From positions 7,750,001-7,814,000 of the forward strand of contig NC_085107.1 in NCBI RefSeq assembly GCF_030269925.1: a stretch of 64,000 nucleotides of DNA. Direction: 5' to 3'. Source of the DNA: Bombyx mori. Taxonomy: Eukaryota > Arthropoda > Insecta > Lepidoptera > Bombycidae. A model generated the notes under the pieces. That model was not told the origin of the DNA. It saw nothing but the letters and a program-made list of their open reading frames with translations, and did not search any database. This document shows positions 22,392-31,199 of this stretch, in pieces. Made by a program: the position numbers and the translations under genes. Each line of letters begins with the position of its first letter. The stretch's first letter is position 1.

Positions 22392-23929
22392 ATTGATGGC
22401 AAAAACCTGATATGTGGTTAACCACTACCTATTTACATATTACATTACCTATGTACCTTAAGATAGTGACATAATTAATGATCGGTAGTCTTGATCATAC
22501 AACATTGACTTAAGCTATTATACATTATTTAAGTAAAAATAAGTAAATTTTCTAAGAAAATCAAATGGAATAGATTTAAAGTATTTCTCGAAGTTGAAGC
22601 CATTTTCAAGATTCATTCATGAACAAAATAAAGGAATTGCTAATAGAGCTCGGGGTCTTAATACTTTGAACAATACTTCTCTCAATTACGAACAAAAACA
22701 GACTGCACAGCATTTCATCTCAATCAGATAAAAGACGCGCCACAATATTTATCTCAACCAACATAAGCATTCATTTTAATATGGATAGATTTTAATGAAA
22801 CATGTATTAAAAAAAAACTTAATATTCATAAATGTAGAACTGTAAAACTATACCGTCAGCGTTAATTTGCCCGAGCAAAGATTTCACGATTAACTAAAAC
22901 CATTAAAGTGAAATTTAATGAAAATGAAGAGCTTCGCTTTCGCGTTGTTTTTCTTTACTCTTTGCACTTCCACGTTTTCAACATTTCATTTCCCGCGGGA
23001 AATATAAATCGGTGAACAAAAATCTATGGTTGAAATGAAGCCTGGTGTTGTTGCGTAATTACAATGTAACTTTATCGGTGCTCGTGTAGGCAGTAGGTTT
23101 CCCTCAATTTGTTCCGACGTATATATAGGTAGTTTGTTGAAAGGTAGTTAGTTATTTTAATTTATTTTATTATAATACACAGATATTATAAAAAAAAATT
23201 TGAAATAACGTAAAGGTTGAACTGAAATGCGGTTACCGAATACGGGATATTGGCGACGTAGTAAAATTTGGTTTAACTAATAAAAATGAGTTGAAGACAT
23301 TTTTAAAAAAGTCGATAAGTTTATCTTTAAGTAAATATTCGGTAAGTGTTTGTCACTAAACTCCTAAACGAATTCACCTATGGACCTAAAATTTCCATTT
23401 TTTTAAAATAGAAAATGTTAATCAGAAGCGCCAGCTACATATCTGCAGATCAGATTCCAAGATTTTTTTATAATTTTTAGTGCGAGGAACAACTTATTTC
23501 CTCCGCTAATAGTTGGAGATTAATTGACAGCTTAAAAGTGCCTTTGAAAGACATTGTGGACTTTGAAAAACAAAACTAGTCTTGCTAAAATTCGAATGCA
23601 TCGTCCTCTGGATTTAATACGCCATTATTTCCCTAGGGCGATAGTCAACAGTTGACACAGTACGCGACTCGTATCGAGCAGATACCGAATACAATCTTTT
23701 GTAAAAATTTAAAGCACCCGAGACTCTTTCTGTCATAAAAATTCACGAAAATATGATCATAGCAAATAGGTCGTCGTTTTGATTTGAAAACGTTTGTGAT
23801 CTAACTGAAAAGACGCTCGACATTTTAAAGAACATTTTACATGGAGATATACTAGTTAATCAATCTTCCATTATAATGCGCTGCATAGATTCCTGATATT
23901 TTTGAAACTCGACCTTCATTTTCTTTACC
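22392..23929. other. AT-rich intergenic DNA
   Basis: No feature supported. Confidence 0.45.
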
Positions 23930-24065
23930 TCTGGATAAGGTAAAGGAGCTCATAGCCCATCTTGTATTATGTGCTTACACATCATAATATGTTTGCTACG
24001 ACCAGCATTAAGATAAAAGTTCCTAATCTCAATTGTACAATATTGCGGTAGAACGATATTTAATA
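23930..24065 (-). repeat. Degraded Bm1 SINE fragment
   Basis: CTGGATAAGGTAAAGGAGCT, then CATAGCCCATCTTGTATTA and CATTAAGATAAAAGTTCC, match the Bm1 minus-strand order with substitutions and a deletion. Confidence 0.5.
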
Positions 24066-24123
24066 AGGTGACGTTAGATTATGAAACTGGCATAAACTTA
24101 TCCGTAATCTATGCTAGTGTGGT

Positions 24124-24538
24124 CAGGGACGTCTTAAACTAGGATGGGGCCCTTGGGCACACAAGAATTTGAGGCCCGTTTGGAAAGCAAAAAAAAGCGA
24201 ATTATAATAACATTTTTTTACTTAGTATGACCATTTATTATAGGTAATCAAATAGAATATAATATGTCATTAATGATATTAGAATGCTGCTGATTTTTTG
24301 GTTACGATTTCGATAACGGTATCTTTCGGGATTTCTGTTGAGCAAAATCTTCTATTACAGGCATAGTATATACCTTGTAAATACCTTCTGATTACCGATT
24401 TATGAAAAAAGTGTAATGTGCCCGACAAAAATGTTTTGAGAATAAATGTGTGAGAGAAATTGTCGGTCTTTCGGGGCCTCCTGAGAATGGGGGCCCTGGG
24501 CACGGGCCCCGTGTGCCCTCACGGTAAAGACGGTATTG
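24124..24538. mobile_element. hAT-type MITE (415 bp) with 8-bp target duplication
   Basis: Perfect 8-bp duplications AGTGTGGT flank it (24116-24123 and 24539-24546). The ends are imperfect inverted repeats: the left starts CAGGGACGTCTTAAAC and the right, on the minus strand, starts CAATACCGTCTTTACC. Both ends then carry GGGGCCC-rich segments. CA(G)GG-type ends, GGGCCC-rich subterminal repeats and 8-bp duplications are typical of hAT elements. There is no transposase, so it is non-autonomous. Confidence 0.72.
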
Positions 24539-24546
24539 AGTGTGGT

Positions 24547-25292
24547 GTTCGGTCATCACACTCGCACACACATATAGACTTCCAAAACCTATAATCCCGG
24601 TTCCGTGCCTCAAAAGACAAAAAAAATTATTTTACCTACTCGTGTGATCTAACAATTCTACGAGTAATAACATCATCTACAAATATGTATGTGTTAAAAA
24701 AATATTAAAATAATCGTCTGGTAAAAAAATATAGTGTCTGAAGTTATTTCTTTGAATAGTTATAAATTATTATTGGCTTACATACAGTTGAAGAATGAAA
24801 TTTGATTTCGTATTTTACGATAAGAAAAGAAAATTCTGACTAGTCAATTTGTCGCTAAGAAACTGAAATGTAACCAATCGATCGAGCTCAAAGTTCTGAA
24901 TTATGTTCGACATTAGAAAGTTTTCGAGATTAGTTTAAGCAACGTTCAATGGGTGACGCTGTAGGCAATTATCATAAAACACAAACGGTATTTCTTTGAA
25001 ATTCTGTGTACAAATCAAGTCAATTTTTGCAGAAAATGGAGTATTTAGAAGCGGATTTTATATTTTTATGGATAAGTCATAGGTAACCTAGCAAAATAGC
25101 AATTCTTTTTGTCCGTATCTTCAGCAAAATACCATTCCATACCAGTTGAACAAGACCGAGATGCGCTGTGGCTCACTTACTTTCTTTGTCAATGAGACGA
25201 AATTTCTTCAAGAACTTCTCACGGCACAAGCTATTCAAATAAATTATAGATTAACATTAACAACAACTAATCTGTAACAATCAAATAAAAAA
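24547..25292. other. AT-rich intergenic DNA
   Basis: No feature supported. Confidence 0.45.
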
Positions 25293-25690
25293 AAGATGTG
25301 TGGTGTCGTGGGACACCGGATAGGAACGAAGTTCTTTATTATAAATATATTAATTTTAAGTTCTATTCGAGGTATAAAGAAAATAAAACTGGAGGTTTCG
25401 CAACAACCCACGGTCATTTGGTAACGTGCGAACTTATTGTGGTACACTTCATTCACGGTCGTTTGCATTAGAGTTAGTATATTGCGTAAACGAACGCTCT
25501 GAGTTGCTCGTGGTCAATAAATGATAAAAAAATATGTTATTTTTTGTACGTTATTACAAAGTTAAGTCGTACACTAGCAATGCACACTACTAATAAAAAT
25601 CTTACGTTACGGACGTTTTTTCCTGGTTAGGTACCCCTCCGCATCGTCCCATAAGGACTTCGTTCCAAAAATAAAACAACACAAATCAAC
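25293..25690. repeat. Possible MITE with GGAACGAAGT inverted ends
   Basis: GGAACGAAGTTCTTTAT (25323-25339) recurs on the minus strand as GGAACGAAGTCCTTAT (25651-25666). Outside both lie related words around a cgtgggac/cgtccca core. The ends are not defined and no target duplication was found. Confidence 0.35.
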
Positions 25691-26390
25691 CTACCACGCT
25701 GGCACTCTCTACGTATTTATTTAAGGGTTATTTTTTCGAAGCATATATTTATACTCGTAGTACGCACGTCACTACCTGTAGATGTAAATGCGGGCAAATA
25801 TACGCAAACATTATCCTTAGTTTGGTCGTCTGAATACCGCAACGTACATCAGTGAGACCGGTTCAGTTGGAGTGTATTTCCATTGTACAAAAAAAAAATA
25901 CAGCCACTACTTTATTTAAATTTGAATGCGTGATTTAGCATACCTATATTTTTGTCACAAATAAGTAATCAATTCGCCCTCAAACCAGTATTAACCATAA
26001 GAATATTAATTAATTCAATCAATAAAACGACTAAATCAGTTCAGGAAAAGCAAACTATTTTCCTGTTGTATTTTCTGTTGAATTGTGATAATACTTTTTA
26101 ATCAATTTCTTTTTCTGACACTTGACACCTTTATATTATAAACTTCTGAAATTTTCTGTGAACTGAGTCTAATGAAATACACACTAATAGTAACCATACC
26201 ATACCAAGCTTATCTCAACACATCAACTTAATCGGTTCAATGAATAGAGATACATTGCACAAATATGCTGAATATCTGTTAACAATTCGATTAGATTAAG
26301 CACAACTACATATATCACTAATAAAGCATCATATATAATAATTTTTTTCAACACATTTTATATCTTCTTAGTCAGTCTCATTGCTGAAGG
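25691..26390. other. AT-rich intergenic DNA
   Basis: No feature supported. Confidence 0.45.
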
Positions 26391-26714
26391 TCGTGTCTAG
26401 CTTGAAGTGTTGATCACTCGACGCACTATGCCTCTCCACGTATTCCTGTCCTCGGTGGTCTTTATAGCTTCGGCAATTAGCAGACCAGTGAGCGTATTTA
26501 CCAGATCCGATCAGTGGGTAGGGGAGCGTTCGCGTGATCTTCTCCCCTCAACCTGACCAACTGCCATCAGCTTCTCTAGGTTATCAGAATCTCCACGAGC
26601 GATGTGACCGAAGTACTTGAGATTACATTGAAAGGAGACGGCGGACAGCCTAGTGGTATTACCGAGCTCCTTCAGAATGGATCCGGTAAGTACAGTCCAT
26701 GGAATTCCTAACAT
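26391..26714 (-). pseudogene. Endonuclease-RT LINE relic, C-terminal part
   Basis: The minus strand encodes MLGIPWTVLTGSILKELGNT, then KYFGHIARGDSDNLEKL and EGRRSRERSPTHWSDLV, and continues to the VRRVI region near 26410. This is the C-terminal part of the same moth endonuclease-RT family whose RT palm survives at 10800-11480. The RT domain itself is absent here. Confidence 0.75.
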
Positions 26715-26736
26715 CCGCCTCCAACATATTTATTAC

Positions 26737-26908
26737 ATGTCGGTGCTTCCCGAGCGCTATGACATGTCCTTCTTCAAACGAGGCTTGCGGCTTGGCTCTG
26801 CCCCTGGCATTGCTGAAGTCCATGGGCGACGGTAACCACTCACCATCAGGTGGGCCGTATGCTCGTCTGCCTACAAGGGCAATAAAAAATTAATAAAAAA
26901 AAAAATCA
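26737..26908 (+). repeat. LINE 3' tail, CR1-like moth family
   Basis: Contains TGCTGAAGTCCATGGGCGAC, GGTAACCACTCACCATCAG, GGGCCGTATGCTCGTCTGCC and an AATAAAAAATTAATAAAA tail. It is the same 3' end as the minus-strand copy at 8862-8990 and is 5'-truncated. Confidence 0.65.
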
Positions 26909-27337
26909 TTTATTTTCATATTGTACATACGGCACAATACCCGTGACGCTGTGAATGGAAATGAAAACTTGCGAAAGGAGTTTGTTAAATTAACGTATTT
27001 CGGCGGCACGTTTGCCCAAGATTTGGTTACATTGATTTCTAGAATTGTCGAACACAGAAGACCCGGGGATAACTTAATTGGTGTGATATTTGCTCTCAGA
27101 AGCTGTTCTATTCTGTGCGGGTATGTGTATTTATGAAAATCGAGTGCGTATATTTCAATTATAAATCACAAGGCTATTGTAATTTCAAGAACAAATCGAA
27201 ATCGGACTGAAATACACTTTAACAAGCCCTATAATCGGATACGGGCTTAGTGTTCTTTGGGTGTTTTGGTTGTCGTTTGCCACATCTTTGTTAGATATAT
27301 ACATAGCAGACGATTTTAATTTCGTAATTATTTTTTT
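26909..27337. other. Unclassified stretch with a 71-codon frame
   Basis: The frame at 26921-27136 has no recognisable domain and begins right after a poly-A-like tail. It could be part of an older insertion or chance. Confidence 0.35.
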
Positions 27338-27535
27338 CTTGCTTAAATGGGTATACAAGTTCGGGGCCCACCTAGTATTAAGTAGTTACCGGAGCCCATA
27401 GACATCTACAACATAAATGCCGGTGCCTTGAGACAAGAGTTCTAAGGTATTACAAAATGAATTTTACAAAACAAAGACTGCCCCAGCCTGTAAGCCGAAA
27501 CGCATTGTTGCTTCACGACAGATATAGGCGGTTTA
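27338..27535 (-). repeat. Bm1 SINE fragment
   Basis: Tail complement TTTTTTCTTGCTTAAATGGG, then CCACCTAGTATTAAGTAGTT and CATTGTTGCTTCACGACAG. 5'-truncated near 27535. Confidence 0.8.
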
Positions 27536-27687
27536 CACACTCTGCATGAGTAAGAATTATATTATAGCAACATGTTTAGGGCTCGTACCTGCATAAGTCG
27601 TACATGCCAGAAATGTGCCCACATTACACATCGTTGTTCGATAACTGTCATATTCTTAAAGCCTTGTTAAACTCTTAAAACTTATAA

Positions 27688-27950
27688 CTGGTGGTAGGAC
27701 GACTTGTGAGTCTGCACGGGTGGGTACCACTACCCTGTCTATTTCTGCCGTGAAGCAGTAATATGGTTCGGTTTGAAGGATGGGACAGTCCGTGTGCCGT
27801 TAAAACTGAGACCTTACAACTTACGTCTCAAGGTGGGTGGCGCCATTTACGTTGTAGATGTCTGTGAGACTCGGTAACCACTTAACAAAAGGCGGGATGT
27901 GACTCACGACTCACGAGCTTATCCACGCATCTAATCAATAAGTAAATTAA
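27688..27950 (+). repeat. Bm1 SINE, 3' part
   Basis: ACTGGTGGTAGGACGACTTG to the tail near CTAATCAATAAGTAAATTAA. It carries a small tandem duplication (GACTCAC twice, near 27901-27915) not seen in other copies. Confidence 0.82.
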
Positions 27951-28557
27951 AAAACCGGAAAATATATTTGCTATGCGGTAAAGAGTTAGGATATGGTAAC
28001 TAATCTTCCTCTTTTTGGTTTGGTTTTGAGGTTGGTAACTTTGAAACATTACTTACTATTTTACTGAGTCCGACTTCTGTCGCCTTTTTTTATTAGCGTT
28101 TTAGGCTGATCGACCATGTCGTACATCTTCTTCCACAATCACAATGCGCCCTACCGTAAAGTAAGATCCAGAAAACGTCAGAACAATACTAAGAAAATCG
28201 TTTGTAAGACGGCTGTGGAAGAGTTTAGTAAGAGTATACCTAAACTAGCGAATTAGGTATATTTATTTAAATAATAATATTCATTAAAGCTATAGTACAA
28301 TATTTATTCAAAATAATAGAAAAAATACTTGTTGAGCGTTACAGTAAGTACATAATTACTATTGTTTTAGTAAGTGACACTATGAAAATTTCTTAGAAAA
28401 GTAATAAATAAATAAACAGAATAATAAATGAATATAAATTATATAAAAAAATATATGTACATATATAAATTATATTGTAAATGGATATTCTATTATACGA
28501 ATCCGATAAAAATTTCGAGCATTAGCGATTGTAGGAAAAAAAAAACACAAATCAAAG
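27951..28557. other. AT-rich left flank of the nested cluster
   Basis: No gene recognised. It ends in the GTAAT target duplication of the BEL element (28558-28562). Confidence 0.5.
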
Positions 28558-28562
28558 GTAAT

Positions 28563-28658
28563 TGTTCGCGACGGACATAGATAGTTTTAAAAATAGATAG
28601 AAAACATAGTTGTTCGCGACGGACATAGATAGTTTTAAAAATAGATAGAAAACATAGT
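28563..28658 (+). repeat. 48-bp tandem duplication at LTR start
   Basis: Two adjacent identical 48-base units, each starting TGTTCGCGACGGACATAG. The 3' LTR has the same pair at 50992-51087, so the duplication predates the insertion. It copies the LTR terminus itself and may also double an enhancer-like block. Confidence 0.9.
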
Positions 28659-29028
28659 AAATATACGTTAAAATGGCTGTAAAATAATAGAAATGTCCGT
28701 AACAGATAAATGAATAGTATGTTAAAATAAGTTAAAGAATAAATAGTTATAATAAGGAAATGTCCGTAAATAGATAATATGTTAAAAATAGGTTAACATA
28801 AATAGAGAACGATGTAAATAGAAATAAGTAATTTGTAAATATTTGTTTGAAAATAAAGATTGGTCCTCGTGGTCTTTAATTTGGCGTGGGAACGCAGGAG
28901 CGAGTCACAATACGGGCAACTAATAGAGCGACTAGGCAAACAATAGGCGAGCGAGGCGGCCGAGAGAACAATGGACGCCCACCGTGCTCGGACTCATAAT
29001 AGCACTGGCCGAGTGCGCGTGGGCGACC

Positions 29029-29060
29029 ATAAATAAGGGGCCTACCTCGCTGCAAATTCA
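29029..29060 (+). promoter_or_regulatory. Predicted LTR core promoter (TATA, Inr), split by jockey A
   Basis: The TATA-like ATAAATAA begins at 29029 and an initiator A lies at 29060, 31 bases downstream. In the uninterrupted LTR the initiator reads TCAGTT and a DPE-like AGACCT lies at +28 to +33 (44735-44740). Jockey insertion at 29060/29061 separates TATA from the original downstream part. This is predicted only from motif match and spacing. Confidence 0.6.
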
Positions 29061-29300
29061 CAGTTCCGATTGCATCGCCTTACAGTCCGGACGTGTTTTT
29101 ACGAGAAACTGTCGCTGCCGTCGCGATCTTGTGTCTTGAGTTTCGCTGCATTGTCGTTGTCGCATCGATCGCGGCATTGTTGCGAATTCTTGACGCACTA
29201 TCGCTGGCGTCGCGACCTTGTGTCGTAAAAGCAACTCGAACTTGTCGATTGTGCATTCGTAACGACTTCACATTATCACCCACTCATATCATTTATTAAA
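29061..29300 (+). promoter_or_regulatory. Internal promoter of jockey A (Inr + DPE)
   Basis: The element starts CAGTTCC; with that A as +1, GGACGT occupies +28 to +33 (29089-29094), matching the DPE consensus RGWYVT at the required spacing. Downstream, a segment around 29109-29135 (GTCGCTGCCGTCGCGATCTT) recurs near 29200 (ATCGCTGGCGTCGCGACCTT), a spacing of about 90 bases. This suggests monomer-like repeats. Jockey family elements are known to use internal initiator/DPE promoters. Confidence 0.65.
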
Positions 29301-29567
29301 TTTATTTATTTATTCGGCGAGCAAAACAGTCTCTTTCGAGACTAACCCCCCGCTGAGATCACCGCTTGTTGTGGCATTCTCACAACCCAGTGGGGCCCCA
29401 CCTTCCCAACTCCACCCCAATCCTAGCCGACTGCCGTTTTGACGGCAAAGGCACTCCCCCCCCTTGGAGCTGGTAAAGCTCAGGGGGTGAACTCCTACTC
29501 AGGGGACTCGCCTTTCGGCGAGTGTGCCTTAAGTCCCGGGGACGCCCCCCCCGGGCAAAAACGTAAG

Positions 29568-31184
29568 ATGGAAGAAGAACTTTTAGGGTTTCTCGGGTTA
29601 CTTGCCGAGAAGTACCCGGTGTTATCAAACCTCACGGCCGAATTCGCGGCCTACAGGGCCGCCCGCGCGAGTCCCGCCCCGCCCGCGTCCCTCGCCGCGT
29701 CATTTCGAGCCGCGCAGTCATGCCCCGCCCCCAAACCCAATTTGAGCGCACGTACGCACGTAGCGACTCACGAAGCGCCTAGCGCCAACGAAGCGCCTAA
29801 CGCACCCGCGACGTCATTCTCGCCAATATCATCCGTCGCGTCGTCCGTAATAAATAACTCAGGTTCAGACTCCGATACCGGATCGGAGATGGACTTCGAG
29901 TCCGCGACGAGCCCGCAGCCCGGAACCTCGGATGGGTTCCAAACGGTAAAACGCGGGAAAAAACGTACTCGCGCCGTGGAGTCCCGGAGCTCCACGACAA
30001 AACAAACCAAGTCAGCGACTGCCTCCCGTCCGCAGGTAGTCGTGACACCGGAGTCGGACTCCGGCCGCCGCGCAACCCCACCGCCGCGTCCCAAGCCCGC
30101 ATCCGCGCAAAAAACCGTCGCCCCGCCCCCGCTGATTCTCCAGGAGAAGTCAGCGTGGAACCGCGTCTCCCAGGCCCTTCAGGCAAACAAAATTAATTAT
30201 ACCCATGCGCGTAACGTCGCGCATGGGATTCAGATAAAGGTCGCAACGCCGGGCGACCATAGGGCCCTCTCAGCATACCTCCGAAAGGAGAACATAGGTT
30301 TCCACACCTATGCTCTTCAGGAGGACCGCGAGCTCCGCGTAGTAATACGCGGAGTTCCGAAGGAACTCGACATAGAGTATGTAAGGGAGGATCTGACCGC
30401 TCAGTCCCTCCCGATAGTAAGTGTGCACCGGATGCACAACGGCCGCGACAAAAAACCATATAACATGGTTCTAGTCGCTCTAGAACCAACCCCGGAGGCC
30501 AAGAAAAAGATCGCATGTCTCGCGACAGTATGTGGCCTATCCGGGGTTACCATTGAAGCCCCCCATAGACGTGGCACTCCCGGACAGTGCCACAGATGCC
30601 AACTATATGGCCACTCGGCTCGGAATTGCCACGCGCGCCCCCGCTGCGTGAAGTGTCTCGGCGATCACGCCACGGCAGATTGCTCGCGAGTTAGGGAAAC
30701 CGCGACCGAACCTCCAAGCTGTGTCCTATGCCTTAAGCAAGGGCACCCCGCGAATTACCGTGGATGTCCTAGGGCTCCGCGTAAACGTCCGACCCACCCA
30801 GCCCCCCGTACCGTCGGCCCAAAGACTTCGGTGCCTTCAGCACCGAAACCCGCCTTCGTACCGGCGGCGGTTCCCACCGTCTCGGCGTGGAATAAACCGC
30901 TGCCGTATACGAGGTCGGGAACACAAACCGCACCCCAGCCCCCGCTCGCGACACGTCCCGCGCCGCAGCCCCTGCTCGCACCTCCCCCCGCGCCCGCGTA
31001 CCGTCCCCCGCAACCCTCAGCCGTCAACGACTTCACGCTCGTGCGCGACTTCGTCACGGCGGTCAACTTCGACCGTCTGCGATCGTTCGCAGACGTGTTG
31101 CGAAGGGCGGTAAACCCCGAACAACGGCTCGCGGCCGCGTTCGACTACATGGACGTTTACGAGTCCGTGGCCCGTACTTTCTAA
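29568..31184 (+). CDS. Jockey A ORF1 (Gag-like nucleic-acid-binding protein, 538 aa)
   Basis: Binds element RNA and forms the ribonucleoprotein with ORF2. I chose ATG 29568 (MEEELLGF) because the matching ORF1s of B and D start at the same point and the upstream in-frame extension has no ATG. A Ser/Pro-rich middle is followed by an RRM/PRE_C2HC-like region (about residues 215-325, including VVIRGVPKELD) and three CCHC knuckles: CX2CX4HX4C (341-354), CX2CX3HX4C (360-372) and CX2CX4HX6C (385-400). The tail is Pro/Ala-rich. This is the usual ORF1 layout for jockey and X-elements. The stop lies 15 bases before the ORF2 ATG. Confidence 0.92.
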   Translation: MEEELLGFLGLLAEKYPVLSNLTAEFAAYRAARASPAPPASLAASFRAAQSCPAPKPNLSARTHVATHEAPSANEAPNAPATSFSPISSVASSVINNSGSDSDTGSEMDFESATSPQPGTSDGFQTVKRGKKRTRAVESRSSTTKQTKSATASRPQVVVTPESDSGRRATPPPRPKPASAQKTVAPPPLILQEKSAWNRVSQALQANKINYTHARNVAHGIQIKVATPGDHRALSAYLRKENIGFHTYALQEDRELRVVIRGVPKELDIEYVREDLTAQSLPIVSVHRMHNGRDKKPYNMVLVALEPTPEAKKKIACLATVCGLSGVTIEAPHRRGTPGQCHRCQLYGHSARNCHARPRCVKCLGDHATADCSRVRETATEPPSCVLCLKQGHPANYRGCPRAPRKRPTHPAPRTVGPKTSVPSAPKPAFVPAAVPTVSAWNKPLPYTRSGTQTAPQPPLATRPAPQPLLAPPPAPAYRPPQPSAVNDFTLVRDFVTAVNFDRLRSFADVLRRAVNPEQRLAAAFDYMDVYESVARTF

Positions 31185-31199
31185 AATCACCGGTAATCA

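Larger units (their letters stand above)
28563..29060 (+). repeat. BEL 5' LTR, first part (U3 to the start site)
   Basis: Contains a 48-bp tandem duplication at its terminus (28563-28610 and 28611-28658), an AT-rich region, AATAAA near 28850, a GC-rich block, a TATA-like ATAAATAA (29029-29036) and the start site. It stops at the jockey A insertion and resumes after jockey B at 44709. Confidence 0.9.

Noticed and set aside
26921..27136. 71-codon frame as a host exon
   Set aside because: No domain recognised and no convincing splice sites; position next to a LINE tail makes chance more likely.
29439..29567. N-terminal extension of jockey A ORF1
   Set aside because: The extended frame begins at TTG, not ATG, and runs through a C/G-rich leader that is not conserved in B and D; the ATG at 29568 matches their starts.
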